DNA of 64,000 nucleotides. Origin: Pedobacter suwonensis (GTDB taxonomy: Bacteria; Bacteroidota; Bacteroidia; Sphingobacteriales; Sphingobacteriaceae). The notes under the pieces are model-generated. The model searched no databases, had not been told where the DNA came from, and was given only the letters and a program-made list of their open reading frames with translations. Shown in pieces: positions 53,508 to 62,352 of this stretch (positions are counted from its first letter, which is position 1; each line of letters begins with the position of its first letter). The stretch is taken from positions 248,001 through 312,000 of the forward strand of contig NZ_FOJM01000002.1 in the NCBI RefSeq assembly GCF_900111825.1. The letters are read 5' to 3'. The position numbers and the translations under genes are program-made.

Positions 53508-54680
53508 TTAAAAGAATTTTCCGGATACTTTTTTCGCCATTCCGATAACGGTCTGGGATCCACGTCCGAAATTGGATGCCGCGGAGCTGATCCCCGATGT
53601 GGAAATGATCCATGTAGAGATGCTGGGCACAGTAAACATGCAGATCGCACCGATCAGGAAACTCAAAATCACCGTTCCGAAAGACAGGATGCCGTTTCCG
53701 GCAAACCAGGCCATCTTTTCCATATTCACCGCTTCACCATTGTCTCCGATCAGTTCCTTATACCTGCTGATCTCCATAGTCATCGCCGTTTTCTGCAAAA
53801 GCGCGATGATGTACATCACCAGATATCCGATTCCCAAATACAGGTTCACGGAAACAAACCTGGCGATCCATGTAGTTAAAGAGTCTCTGAAAGAAGGCAG
53901 GATACTTGCCGCAACCGCAAAAGGCCCAAGGATGATCAGTATTGCAGAATAAATGATCTGGATGATAAATAGCACGTAAACCGCCAGGCGGAGTATCCAG
54001 ATACCAAGTAGTTCCAATAACTGCGTCAATAAAAGCTGCATACCGATCTTCAGCCGGTTTTTAAGCTCAATGACCGGACTGATCACCGTCGACATCCCCT
54101 CTTTTACTGAACTGGTGACCGAGTCCCATGCCTGTCCGATCCAGGTATCTGATTCCTTTTCAGCAAGCTCTGTCTCCGCCTGAAAGCTGTAAAGCGCATT
54201 GGCAACCTTGATCATATAATCAGCGCGGATCAGCCGAAGGTTATTGACATTGGCCTGTTCGCTCATATACATCTCCTCGGTTTTCATCGCCACCATATCA
54301 GTGGGAAAAGCAATCACCTTGGTAAAAGCACCCCACCATAAAATAATCATCACCAGTCCGAACGGCCGGAGCAGCGGCATAATCTCCAGCTTTTTGTCCC
54401 CTGAGATCATCTCATAAGATCTAATGGCAAAGAAAATGATCATGAAAATGGCGGCCAATGCCTTGGCATCGGTAATAAAAAGATCGAAATGCTCCCACAG
54501 CGAATTTTTCAGCCCCTTTAAAAAAAACATCACACCCTCCTCGTAAACCCCGTTACCCTGTAGAAATTCGAATGACCTCCTGTAATCGTTAGTCTGGGCA
54601 GACGCTCCCATGGCCGATACCATCAGCATAAAAATAAGCCCTGTATATTTTTTCATCATTAGCAGTTTAGAATAGATCAA
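53508..54680 (-). CDS. traJ: Conjugative transposon protein TraJ, VirB6-like polytopic membrane protein
   Basis: The 390-residue protein has a signal-like start (MVSAMGASAQ) and at least six membrane segments, the last ones in IILGPFAVAASILPSF, YLVMYIIALL and TVILSFLIGAICMF. The order and the GPFAVAxSxLP-like motif fit TraJ. It should form the inner-membrane channel base. It overlaps the preceding 267-residue gene by 4 nt. Confidence 0.9.
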   Translation of the reverse strand: MIYSKLLMMKKYTGLIFMLMVSAMGASAQTNDYRRSFEFLQGNGVYEEGVMFFLKGLKNSLWEHFDLFITDAKALAAIFMIIFFAIRSYEMISGDKKLEIMPLLRPFGLVMIILWWGAFTKVIAFPTDMVAMKTEEMYMSEQANVNNLRLIRADYMIKVANALYSFQAETELAEKESDTWIGQAWDSVTSSVKEGMSTVISPVIELKNRLKIGMQLLLTQLLELLGIWILRLAVYVLFIIQIIYSAILIILGPFAVAASILPSFRDSLTTWIARFVSVNLYLGIGYLVMYIIALLQKTAMTMEISRYKELIGDNGEAVNMEKMAWFAGNGILSFGTVILSFLIGAICMFTVPSISTWIISTSGISSAASNFGRGSQTVIGMAKKVSGKFF

Positions 54681-55480
54681 TATTTACGCCTGCGCAACAC
54701 TTCCTTCGCGATTTCAACATCACTGTTTTCCGTCCACTTTTCGATGAGTGTTTCCCGGGCTTTGAGCTTCTTTTGAAGCAGCCCCTGAGAGATGAACCTT
54801 CCCGCAGTCGAAACCCTTGTTGACCAGATACCCATCAGCTTACGGTAATCCATCAGCATCCCGTGATAGGAAAGAATCCTTGCGCCGCGGTCCTGATTGC
54901 TTTTCCTGGTCATATCAAGCCTTTCAGCCAGCATCTTCATTTCACCATTATACCATTCATAACTGCCCTCGCCGATGAGCTTGGCCTTGATACCGGCGCT
55001 TAGGCCCTTCAGCGCATGTAGCGGATCAAAATCTGTTACAGGTTTCAACTGGTGAGCATAGTAGAGCAACCATAAGGGATCAGCAACGGATAACAATCCG
55101 GAATGCCCCAGGATTTCTTCTTTTGCCACCTTTGCCAGGGAGTCCGAATGAATTTCGTACGAACGGTCAGCATCTTTTTGAAGCCCTGCCAGCGATAACC
55201 TTTGAAACTGTGGCCCGGCGCCAGCCAGGGGACGCAGGTCCGTTTTGGGGTAATTGGGGTGCAGTCCCCAGGTGAGCCAATAATAGGGATTGATGCCCAG
55301 CCATCCCGAAGTCGGGGTAAACTTTGAACGGTCCCATTGCTTAAAGACCATGCGTTCCTGCTGATTGACCATGCTCTCATCCCTGATTGATTTCTGCGCG
55401 GCACACATTAACCCCGTAAGCATCAACAACATGACAACAGGTAAAAACACCGCAATTTTATTTGTCCTAATTTTTTTCAT
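54677..55480 (-). CDS. Secreted transfer-operon protein of unknown function
   Basis: The 267-residue protein has a signal peptide (LMCAAQ-K) and a mature part with a Trp/Tyr/Pro-rich segment near residues 50-90 (SGWLGINPYYWLTWGLHPNY). The C-terminal half is helical (DMTRKSNQDRGARILSYH) and ends in RRRKY. I do not recognise a named family. It overlaps TraJ and the first of three paralogues by 4 nt each, so it is clearly part of the transfer operon and probably acts in the periplasm. No counterpart of this kind lies between TraG and TraJ in CTnDOT as I remember it. Confidence 0.75.
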   Translation of the reverse strand: MKKIRTNKIAVFLPVVMLLMLTGLMCAAQKSIRDESMVNQQERMVFKQWDRSKFTPTSGWLGINPYYWLTWGLHPNYPKTDLRPLAGAGPQFQRLSLAGLQKDADRSYEIHSDSLAKVAKEEILGHSGLLSVADPLWLLYYAHQLKPVTDFDPLHALKGLSAGIKAKLIGEGSYEWYNGEMKMLAERLDMTRKSNQDRGARILSYHGMLMDYRKLMGIWSTRVSTAGRFISQGLLQKKLKARETLIEKWTENSDVEIAKEVLRRRKY

Positions 55481-56166
55481 CTTTTTGAATATTTAGCATT
55501 TCTGATAATGTCTCCGACCATTGAGCGGTCCTGATTGATAAATGAAGCAAAAGGATTGAGCGAATAAAATACGCCTTTAATTTTGGCATAATACATTGCT
55601 TTCCAGGCACCATAAGTCAGCCCTGAAAGAATGTGCAGTTCGGTATTGATCTTTCGTAAAAGGGCATCTCTTGCTGCATGATCCATTAAAATATCATTGC
55701 TGCTCTTGAGCACAAATCCCGATACCTCGCCAAATAACCTCATTGCCCGAGCATTCATCTCACGGTACATCTCCTCTGCAAAAAGCAGCAAATAAGGCTG
55801 CGATTTAGCCAGTTCTGTCATCCGGGAAGAATAATTCAATATATCCCCGCAAACCGCTGCCATGCTTTTGACCATCAGCCCACCTGTTAAAGCGGAATTA
55901 ACATTCGAAAGTCCCTCATAGATCATGGCCTGCGCGGCCACAACAGTAGCGCAATTGAGATTGATCTGTTTCAGGCTGGTATTTATCCTGTCCAGAAATT
56001 CGTTATGCATCATTTCCGCAGCGCTCCTCACTGCAAAATTCTCATTGACAATACCAAAATGCCTGGAATCGAAGACCGCCCGCTGGGCATTTCCCTTAAA
56101 AGGCAAGGCTCCCATTACCAAAACTGTAACCAACACCAAAGCCGGCAGAGATAATTCCTTTTTCAT
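55477..56166 (-). CDS. Periplasmic transfer protein, paralogue 1 of 3 (TraI/VirB5 position)
   Basis: The 229-residue protein has a signal peptide (MGALPFKGNAQ-R) followed by a largely helical mature part. Its end carries the shared motif of the trio: NPFASFINQDRSM, then IIRNAKYSK. The middle has SQPYLLLFAEEMYREM, matching SDPVLLLFAEQGAREF in paralogue 3. It sits in the position of TraI in CTnDOT-type operons and, like VirB5 proteins, is exported, helical and close to the channel genes. It overlaps both neighbours by 4 nt. Confidence 0.8.
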   Translation of the reverse strand: MKKELSLPALVLVTVLVMGALPFKGNAQRAVFDSRHFGIVNENFAVRSAAEMMHNEFLDRINTSLKQINLNCATVVAAQAMIYEGLSNVNSALTGGLMVKSMAAVCGDILNYSSRMTELAKSQPYLLLFAEEMYREMNARAMRLFGEVSGFVLKSSNDILMDHAARDALLRKINTELHILSGLTYGAWKAMYYAKIKGVFYSLNPFASFINQDRSMVGDIIRNAKYSKR

Positions 56167-56831
56167 TTTTTAAAGTATTTGGCGTTCCGGATAATGTCCT
56201 CAATGAGTGAACGGTCAGTATTGATGTAATCTGACAATGGGTTCAGGCCCATAAAAAGTGCCCGCATATTTCCATAAGAAATGATATTTACCAGGCCACC
56301 TGACAATGCACGCAGCTTCGAGAGTTCAGCAAGAACAAAGTCAAACAGGATTTTTCTATCCGAAACCTTCATCTGGTTGACTGCCCCGATGCTTATCGTT
56401 AACCCTAGCAGAAAAGAAAGCAGATCTTTCGACCGTGAAAGAAATTCGGCCTCGGTCTGGTAAACCAGTAAAAGTAAAGCAGGATTGCTTTTTGCAATCT
56501 CATAAAACTTCACCTGGTCATCGCTGATGCCCTGTACCAATGGAACCGCTTTTAATCCGATGTCCATGGCAACCGTTGCCGTACCGATCAGATTGAACCG
56601 TCCCTGTATTTCCCGGTAACTGTTTTTAAGCCTGGCCAGCATTGTCCTGTTCGCCTGCTCATTGATCAGGTTTACACGCTGCCTGTCCCTTGCCGCCTGT
56701 TGCTTTTCATATTCAGCTTTTGAATCGCTCACCAGCTGATGGATACCGGGAATATTAAGCGCTTTCTGCTGCCCCTTGCTATTGAAAAAGCAGCCAACAA
56801 CCAAATAAATGATCATGATAAATCCTTTCAT
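56163..56831 (-). CDS. Periplasmic transfer protein, paralogue 2 of 3
   Basis: The 222-residue protein has a signal peptide (VGCFFNSKGQ-Q) and the same layout as its neighbours: AKSNPALLLLVYQTEAEFL in the middle and NPLSDYINTDRSL plus IIRNAKYFKK at the end. Its N-terminal third differs, with a Gln/Lys/Arg-rich helix (EYEKQQAARDRQRVNL) that may form a coiled coil. It overlaps paralogues 1 and 3 by 4 nt each. Confidence 0.8.
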   Translation of the reverse strand: MKGFIMIIYLVVGCFFNSKGQQKALNIPGIHQLVSDSKAEYEKQQAARDRQRVNLINEQANRTMLARLKNSYREIQGRFNLIGTATVAMDIGLKAVPLVQGISDDQVKFYEIAKSNPALLLLVYQTEAEFLSRSKDLLSFLLGLTISIGAVNQMKVSDRKILFDFVLAELSKLRALSGGLVNIISYGNMRALFMGLNPLSDYINTDRSLIEDIIRNAKYFKK

Positions 56832-57490
56832 TTTTTTAAGTATTTAGCCTCCGAAATAACCTGGTTTGCAATTCTGACATCCATATTGACCCAATCTGCC
56901 CATGGATTGAGTGACGCAAACAGTCCTTTCATTTTTGCCCAATACATCGCCCTATGCATTCCATAAACGGTACCGCGCAGGATCCGCATCTGGTTAGCGA
57001 TATTATTGAGCAGTTTCGAACGTTCCCCTGCATCCATCAGGTTTCTCTTACCGCCTTTCAGTATAAAAGCGCCGACCTCAGTCCCGAGCGAAACCGCCCT
57101 GACTTTAAACTCCCTGGCGCCCTGTTCTGCAAAAAGCAAAAGCACAGGATCAGACTTGGCCAGTTCGACCGTTTTTTCTACATCCCCTACAATATCAAGC
57201 CCGATCTCACCGATCTCTTTCACCGACACCAGGTTGTTCATCACCGCTGCAACCTGGGTGAGCCCGTGATAGATCCGCTCCTGGAGATCGTTTACGATCA
57301 GTAGCTGTCCCGTCACCGCAAGCTGGCCTTTTGAGATCAGGCTCAGATTGTCGTTTGTCCTGTTCAACTGTCCATTGATCACAGAAGCATGGCCCGCAAT
57401 TGCACCAGAAGTTAACGGGTCAACATAAATTGTCTGGGCCGAGACAAAAAAGCACGGCCAGGCAAGCAAAAACATAAGTATTGTTTTCAT
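56828..57490 (-). CDS. Periplasmic transfer protein, paralogue 3 of 3
   Basis: The 220-residue protein has a signal peptide (CFFVSAQ-T) and a helical mature part (INGQLNRTNDNLSLISKGQL, SDPVLLLFAEQGAREF) ending NPWADWVNMDVR and AKYLKK. It is the first of the trio to be transcribed, 24 bp after TraG. It most resembles the general DUF4141-like/TraI layout of Bacteroidetes elements, although similarity is at the level of organisation rather than clear motif identity. Confidence 0.8.
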   Translation of the reverse strand: MKTILMFLLAWPCFFVSAQTIYVDPLTSGAIAGHASVINGQLNRTNDNLSLISKGQLAVTGQLLIVNDLQERIYHGLTQVAAVMNNLVSVKEIGEIGLDIVGDVEKTVELAKSDPVLLLFAEQGAREFKVRAVSLGTEVGAFILKGGKRNLMDAGERSKLLNNIANQMRILRGTVYGMHRAMYWAKMKGLFASLNPWADWVNMDVRIANQVISEAKYLKK

Positions 57491-57514
57491 ATCCTAATTG
57501 ATTAATAATAAAGT

Positions 57515-59977
57515 TTAACTGATTGATTTTTGCGCACTGACATTTACCGAAGTCACGAACTCCCCGAGGGATAGCCCACTGGACTTTAGATCTGAAACAA
57601 ATGCATCTAGTGCCTTTGGGTAAGATCCAATCCGGGAAACATAACTTTCTACAGCAAGTTTTTCCGGTTTTTCAGTGGTGTAGCATAAATACTGTTCAAG
57701 CGAGACCTCTGCCCCGTATACCTCTCCGACCGCACCGCGCCTGATATAGACTTCTTTAAATCTTCCCCTGCCAGACCGATTATCCAGTTGATTGATACTA
57801 AAAATCTTTTTCTGTTCAGTTTCACTGATCGAGAGCAAAGCCGCAATCTCTTTATAACTGTCTTTGAATTTGGTCTGGTCCAGTAATATGACCGTATCAG
57901 AAGAACTGACAATCGTATTTTTTACAATCTCGTTTCCGATGATATCTTCCAGGTCCTGGGTGACAGTGATAATCTCCCCCCAGAATTTGCGGGCAGTTTT
58001 ATAAACAAAAACCAGAAAGCCTGCCATGAGCGGTGAAGAAATCGACTTCCATGCCTCCTCGATTGCCAATAATTTTCTGAATCCATTCCTGTGTCTCAGT
58101 TTCTGAATATAGACATCCATAATGATCAGCGTCACCAGTGGAAAGAGTATTTTATGCTCCTTCACATTATCAATCTCGAAAACGATAAACTGCTCATTTA
58201 ACAGCGAAGTATCTCCAGGTTTGTTGAGTATTGTACCAAATTCCCCTCCTGAATAAAACTTCTTCAAAATAAACCTCGCCTCGTCAAAATCAAAAGGAAT
58301 TGATTCCTCTTTCATGATGAGGGGGATCTTATAAAGTGCAAACTCATAGAAGGAATCAAAACAAAGCGCGCTGATTCCCGGTACGCCCTCTACGGGACCA
58401 AACCAGTTGGCATAATAGGCACCGATCACATTTGACCAGACATCTCTTTCCAGCTGCGTTGCCGACCCTTCCTGCCCTTTTAAGCAAAGAATGATAAGGG
58501 CAGCGAGGAAATCCTTTTTCTCGATATTATATTCCTCCTCGCTCATTGCAAAGGGATTCATTGTGATCGGTTCCTGATCATAATAAGTAACGTATTTTCC
58601 GCCAAAGTAACTGCAGAGCCCGGAATAGGAATGCCCGGTATCGATAATTACCACATCCGTATTGTAAAGCCGGTACTGTTCAAGTAGCGAATTCATAAAA
58701 AAAGATTTTCCTGTGCCGGAAGGTCCCAGCACGAACTTATTACGGTTATTGATCCTTCCGGTTGCCATTGGCGAATCTTCCGGATCGATTGCGACAGGCA
58801 CACCTTTTCTATCGGTAAAACGGATCAAAAAATTGGAATTTTCATCTTTTTGGGTAGCCTCTTTAAAAAACAGACATAGGGCAGCTTGAGCGGTGGTTAA
58901 AAACAGGTCATACTTTTTAAGCTCAACAGCATTTCCGGGCAAACAGGTCCGAAAGAGCTCCATTTGGTTATAGGCGTTCTTTGAAGGCACAATACCCATC
59001 TGAAAAAGCGCACTTTCTATAAAATTGCAGCTTTTGGAGATATGTCCATTCTTAGCACAGACCGTAATGTTAAAATGAGCTTTGACGAGTAACTGGTTGT
59101 CCCTGGCCACGTCATCAAGCAGCATTGAAATATCTTCCACACAAATACTGTTTACCGGATCGGAGATCCCCGAATGACGTTTCTTTTTAAGTTCCAGTGT
59201 GGAGAGCACTTTGGTTTGGGAAGGGATTTCAATCACCTGGTTATAAAGCAGACAGTCAAAATCCGGAACCCGGAAAAGAAAAGAAAGCATATCGATCGGA
59301 AAATCCCTCACCTTACCTCCCTCCGCAAGATTGCCAAAAACAGGGATTTCGCGGGGAAGCTCGATCTGATCGATATCTATCAGCGGAATACAACGGATGG
59401 TCTTCTCCCCAAGGCCTATTTCAGTCTCCGCGGACTTATAATTCTCCAAAGCTACCGGGCCATTAGAAAAATTCATTGCCATCGTCCGAAGAACAAGCTT
59501 ATTGATTTCCCTTTCCCGCAAGAATATAGGCATCATGCCCCCGGCAGCAAGGACACCCGTCACCTTGGATATCATCTGCTGAAAATCCCGCAGGGCCGTT
59601 TTATCAAACTTATAAAAACGCGATAATGAAGGCTGCCGGGTAATCACCAGATAAGTCTGCACTTTATTGAAGATACGGCAAGCAAAATGGTCATTGTAAC
59701 ACTGCTGCAGATATTCTTTTGCCGGGGCAGCATGGTAAACAGCCTTTGAAACCACATCGATCTTCTGGAGGATATGCCCCTCTCCGATGATTCCCATCAG
59801 GTTCATAAAAACTGAATGGAAATTTTCAAAGGCTTCCGCGTCAGCCCCATATTGACTAACAGGGTTTTCCATCTTGATCACCACTGAAAATTCCCCATTC
59901 ATTCCATAGAGCAAATCTTCGCCGAACCCGGCATCAACGCCCAGGTAGGGAAGTTTAAATTCATTCTTGCCTGACAT
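57515..59977 (-). CDS. traG: Conjugation ATPase TraG (VirB4-like)
   Basis: The frame is open to 60040, but the ATG at 59977 gives MSGKNEFKLPYLGVDAGF, the usual TraG beginning, and reduces overlap with TraF to 17 nt. The ~820-residue protein has an N-terminal VirB4-type domain, Walker A GPSGTGKS at residues 418-425 (after NKFVLGPSG), Walker B near LLAIEEAWKSIS, and a C-terminal sensor (ITVTQDLEDII). It powers assembly of the secretion system at the inner membrane. It is the most reliable marker that this is a CTnDOT-type (type B) system. Confidence 0.94.
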   Translation of the reverse strand: MSGKNEFKLPYLGVDAGFGEDLLYGMNGEFSVVIKMENPVSQYGADAEAFENFHSVFMNLMGIIGEGHILQKIDVVSKAVYHAAPAKEYLQQCYNDHFACRIFNKVQTYLVITRQPSLSRFYKFDKTALRDFQQMISKVTGVLAAGGMMPIFLREREINKLVLRTMAMNFSNGPVALENYKSAETEIGLGEKTIRCIPLIDIDQIELPREIPVFGNLAEGGKVRDFPIDMLSFLFRVPDFDCLLYNQVIEIPSQTKVLSTLELKKKRHSGISDPVNSICVEDISMLLDDVARDNQLLVKAHFNITVCAKNGHISKSCNFIESALFQMGIVPSKNAYNQMELFRTCLPGNAVELKKYDLFLTTAQAALCLFFKEATQKDENSNFLIRFTDRKGVPVAIDPEDSPMATGRINNRNKFVLGPSGTGKSFFMNSLLEQYRLYNTDVVIIDTGHSYSGLCSYFGGKYVTYYDQEPITMNPFAMSEEEYNIEKKDFLAALIILCLKGQEGSATQLERDVWSNVIGAYYANWFGPVEGVPGISALCFDSFYEFALYKIPLIMKEESIPFDFDEARFILKKFYSGGEFGTILNKPGDTSLLNEQFIVFEIDNVKEHKILFPLVTLIIMDVYIQKLRHRNGFRKLLAIEEAWKSISSPLMAGFLVFVYKTARKFWGEIITVTQDLEDIIGNEIVKNTIVSSSDTVILLDQTKFKDSYKEIAALLSISETEQKKIFSINQLDNRSGRGRFKEVYIRRGAVGEVYGAEVSLEQYLCYTTEKPEKLAVESYVSRIGSYPKALDAFVSDLKSSGLSLGEFVTSVNVSAQKSIS

Positions 59978-60266
59978 ATCGATAGCATTTTTGAAGGTTA
60001 CATTGGTGCAGGAAAATCCCCAATAATTTATTTTTATCATAAAGCCCTTTTTTTTGGCGGTGGGCCAGCCAGAAAAATCCGGAAACGATCATACCGATCA
60101 TGAGTACCGCCCCGAGGTACATACTCACCAACGCCATTGACAATGCGCCAACTAACAGGGAAAGAAGTAAAATGCCTAAGCCCCAATAAATAAATCTTCC
60201 CTTAAAACCTTTATAGGTAAGTGGTCGTTGAAGGCCCTTGTAAACTTTATATCTTTTGGCCTCCAT
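59961..60266 (-). CDS. traF: Conjugative transposon protein TraF (DUF4133)
   Basis: The 101-residue protein has two close membrane helices (FIYWGLGILLLSLLVGAL and MYLGAVLMIGMIVSGFFWLA) and the DUF4133 features KGLQRPLTYKGFKGRFIYW near the start. It corresponds in role to VirB3, which works with the VirB4 ATPase encoded right after it. It overlaps TraG slightly and follows TraE by 3 bp. Confidence 0.9.
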   Translation of the reverse strand: MEAKRYKVYKGLQRPLTYKGFKGRFIYWGLGILLLSLLVGALSMALVSMYLGAVLMIGMIVSGFFWLAHRQKKGLYDKNKLLGIFLHQCNLQKCYRYVRQE

Positions 60267-60269
60267 ATT

Positions 60270-60578
60270 TTATAATCCAAAGAAAGCTTTTACGATCAGA
60301 GAAGAAAGCACCAGAAAAAGGCAGGAACCGCCCCAGCCCATCAGTTCTTTATTGATATCCTGATCACCACTATTCCATTTGGAATACACTCTGATCCCGC
60401 CAACGATGCCTACAATACCGCCGATCACCAGGGCAATATTCGTCGCGGGATCAACGTAGGTTTTTAAAGTCGAAGTCGCTGTATTGAGCCCGGCTACCCC
60501 ACTTTGGGCCGCGGCATAGCCGAAGATAGTGGTGAGGCAAAGAAAGATCACAAACCGGATGTTCTTGATTTTTTTCAT
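60270..60578 (-). CDS. traE: Conjugative transposon protein TraE (DUF4134), pilin-like
   Basis: The 102-residue protein has a cleavable signal (FGYAAAQ-S) and two membrane helices (NIALVIGGIVGIVGGIRVY, GGSCLFLVLSSLIVKAFFG), with the DUF4134 stretch VYSKWNSGDQDINKELMGW between them. It corresponds to the VirB2-type small subunit. It follows a second DUF4134-like gene after 75 bp and precedes TraF. Confidence 0.9.
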   Translation of the reverse strand: MKKIKNIRFVIFLCLTTIFGYAAAQSGVAGLNTATSTLKTYVDPATNIALVIGGIVGIVGGIRVYSKWNSGDQDINKELMGWGGSCLFLVLSSLIVKAFFGL

Positions 60579-60653
60579 AACAATATTGATTAAAAGATAA
60601 ATGGATATAAATAAAAAAAGCCCTTAAAGGCCATAACATTAAAGAAAACAGCA

Positions 60654-60962
60654 TCAGATACCGAGTAGCTGGGAAAGAAAAGCTCCTGTCAAAAGCACAA
60701 AGATCGAGGAGAAAAACCAGGCTGAAATATCCATTCCCACGTCCTTACCCATCTGCCATTTATGATAGACCATCACCGCGCCACTCAGCGCAACCAGTGC
60801 CGCAATTACATAGGAGAGGTCGCGCATTGAAAAGAAGGAATCCCGGATAAACGAACGCGCCTGCTGCATTTCGGTAAGCCCGGGCTGGGCAGAAATGATC
60901 AAAGGAAAAAAAGCCAGTGTAATCAATCCCACTACCAACAGCAATAACTTAAACCATCCCAT
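60654..60962 (-). CDS. Second DUF4134-like pilin-type protein
   Basis: The 102-residue protein has the same plan as TraE: a signal peptide (PLIISAQ-P), two membrane helices and the connecting HKWQMGKDVGMDISAWF, which aligns with the TraE loop SKWNSGDQDINKELMGW. It is clearly a diverged paralogue. Two such genes in a row are common in Bacteroidetes elements. It lies 2 bp after the 110-residue gene. Confidence 0.8.
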   Translation of the reverse strand: MGWFKLLLLVVGLITLAFFPLIISAQPGLTEMQQARSFIRDSFFSMRDLSYVIAALVALSGAVMVYHKWQMGKDVGMDISAWFFSSIFVLLTGAFLSQLLGI

Positions 60963-60964
60963 AA

Positions 60965-61297
60965 TTAAAAGCTGACCGATCTGGTGTATTCAATAGATTC
61001 ATTCCGGGCAAGCTCAAAGAGCTTCCCAATGGAAATCCCCCCAGAGGATACAATAGGTGAATCCGCCGCGTCCCCATCCCCTTCCCCGATAAAGTAAGCG
61101 ATTTCTGAAAACCCGGGATCCAGATCTTCTATTGCTATTTTCCTGGGTAGATCAGAAGAAGAAAGGCCGACGGAAATCACGTCCGTATCGCCGGCCTTAC
61201 CAGCCATACTGATCCTGGAATAATCAAAGAACAGGTTGGCTCCATAATAAAAGCAGTATGCTCCACTGATATAAATTATAAATTGTGTCCATGTCAT
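60965..61297 (-). CDS. Small transfer-operon protein with N-terminal membrane segment
   Basis: The 110-residue protein begins with a hydrophobic stretch (FIIYISGAYCFYYGANLFF) and continues with an acidic region (EDLDPGFSEIAYFIGEGDGD) lacking recognisable motifs. Its place between the TraB-like gene and the DUF4134 pair corresponds to TraC/TraD in CTnDOT-type clusters. It overlaps the upstream gene by 4 nt. Confidence 0.7.
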   Translation of the reverse strand: MTWTQFIIYISGAYCFYYGANLFFDYSRISMAGKAGDTDVISVGLSSSDLPRKIAIEDLDPGFSEIAYFIGEGDGDAADSPIVSSGGISIGKLFELARNESIEYTRSVSF

Positions 61298-61680
61298 AGT
61301 TCAAAATTTTCTAAAGATTGTTTGATATAAGTTTTTAGTTCAGGGTGCTGCAGAAACAGGTAGTGGATAGAAAAAGCGATAAAACGGTTCATATCAATAC
61401 CTGAGGCCAGCTTAAAACTGTTTAACAGTTTTACCGTTCTGAAATCCAGCCTGGGATGGAGCATGTGCGTATTGGCTGAACAGTCAAACCCGCTCATCGC
61501 CTCCAGTATTTCGGCAGCACAGGAAAACTTGATTCTATTATTGACGGCCTTTTCCGTCCCTCGTTTTGACCGATGGGGAACGGACCTTTCGGTCACCTCA
61601 TGGCTGGCCGGGTTTTCTTCAGCAGGCAGCGAGATTGACCTGCGCAGTTCATCCGCGATTGAAATTATTTTCTTTTCCAT
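61294..61680 (-). CDS. DUF3408/TraB-like element protein
   Basis: The frame is open to 61746, but the ATG at 61680 gives MEKKIISIADELRR and a clean 22-nt gap after ParA, whereas the longer form would overlap parA by 44 nt. The ~128-residue protein has a basic, Ser-rich linker and a C-terminal helical segment (FRTVKLLNSFKLASGIDMNRFIAFSIHYLF in two helices) resembling the ribbon-helix-helix-like tail of DUF3408/TraB proteins that pair with ParA. It may bind element DNA as the ParB partner; this is an inference from position. Confidence 0.65.
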   Translation of the reverse strand: MEKKIISIADELRRSISLPAEENPASHEVTERSVPHRSKRGTEKAVNNRIKFSCAAEILEAMSGFDCSANTHMLHPRLDFRTVKLLNSFKLASGIDMNRFIAFSIHYLFLQHPELKTYIKQSLENFEL

Positions 61681-61702
61681 AGAATATTGTCTAGCTAAAA
61701 AA

Positions 61703-62335
61703 TCAGGTGCCTGAAAGACCGATATGGCTTTCGTAAATCCTTTCAAAGACTGGCAGGATAATGGGATAAAGCACCAGAGGTGTCTGAAAGGTGCTGGTGC
61801 GCTGAAAGTCCACCCGATCAGAAATCGGCGCAGTCAGGTTTCCGAAACGGATCAACTGATGCTCCACCTCCGTCTGGGTTTCATACTTTACGTTTCCCTT
61901 TATCCGATTGGGCACAAAAAATACCGGAACATCCTTATTTATTTTTTTAAGCACGACAGAAAAAAGTATCGTCGAATCAAAACTCAGTTCATCATAAGAA
62001 AACGGACACAATACCAGATCTGCAGCAGCGAAAACCGGCATCAGGCCATCATCATCCAGTTTACCCGGCAGGTCGATGATGACGATGTGTTCTGAGCTTT
62101 GCCTTAGCACCGTGAACATCGATGGAAAGTGTTCCAGGCCAGCTGCAATCACCTCGTAGGGTTCAGCATTTTCCAGTATTTTTGCTTTTTCATATTTCTG
62201 CGCCAGCGACTGCTGGTAGTCCATATCAATAACAGTAACCCGCCTTTTTTTAACAAGCGTAAGAAAATTAGCAAGTAATAACGTGAGCGTACTTTTCCCA
62301 GCACCCCCCTTTTGGTTTCCAATAATGATCAGCAT
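61703..62335 (-). CDS. ParA-type partition ATPase (TraA position)
   Basis: The 210-residue protein has the deviant Walker A box KGGAGKST at residues 9-16, the A' motif VTVIDMDYQQSL, and Walker B IVIIDLPGKLDDD. It is a short ParA/MinD-type ATPase. In Bacteroidetes elements this gene (traA) precedes the DUF3408 gene and follows the mobilisation genes, exactly as here. It may position the element or the transfer complex. Confidence 0.9.
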   Translation of the reverse strand: MLIIIGNQKGGAGKSTLTLLLANFLTLVKKRRVTVIDMDYQQSLAQKYEKAKILENAEPYEVIAAGLEHFPSMFTVLRQSSEHIVIIDLPGKLDDDGLMPVFAAADLVLCPFSYDELSFDSTILFSVVLKKINKDVPVFFVPNRIKGNVKYETQTEVEHQLIRFGNLTAPISDRVDFQRTSTFQTPLVLYPIILPVFERIYESHIGLSGT

Positions 62336-62352
62336 GATTATTTGATTTAAGT

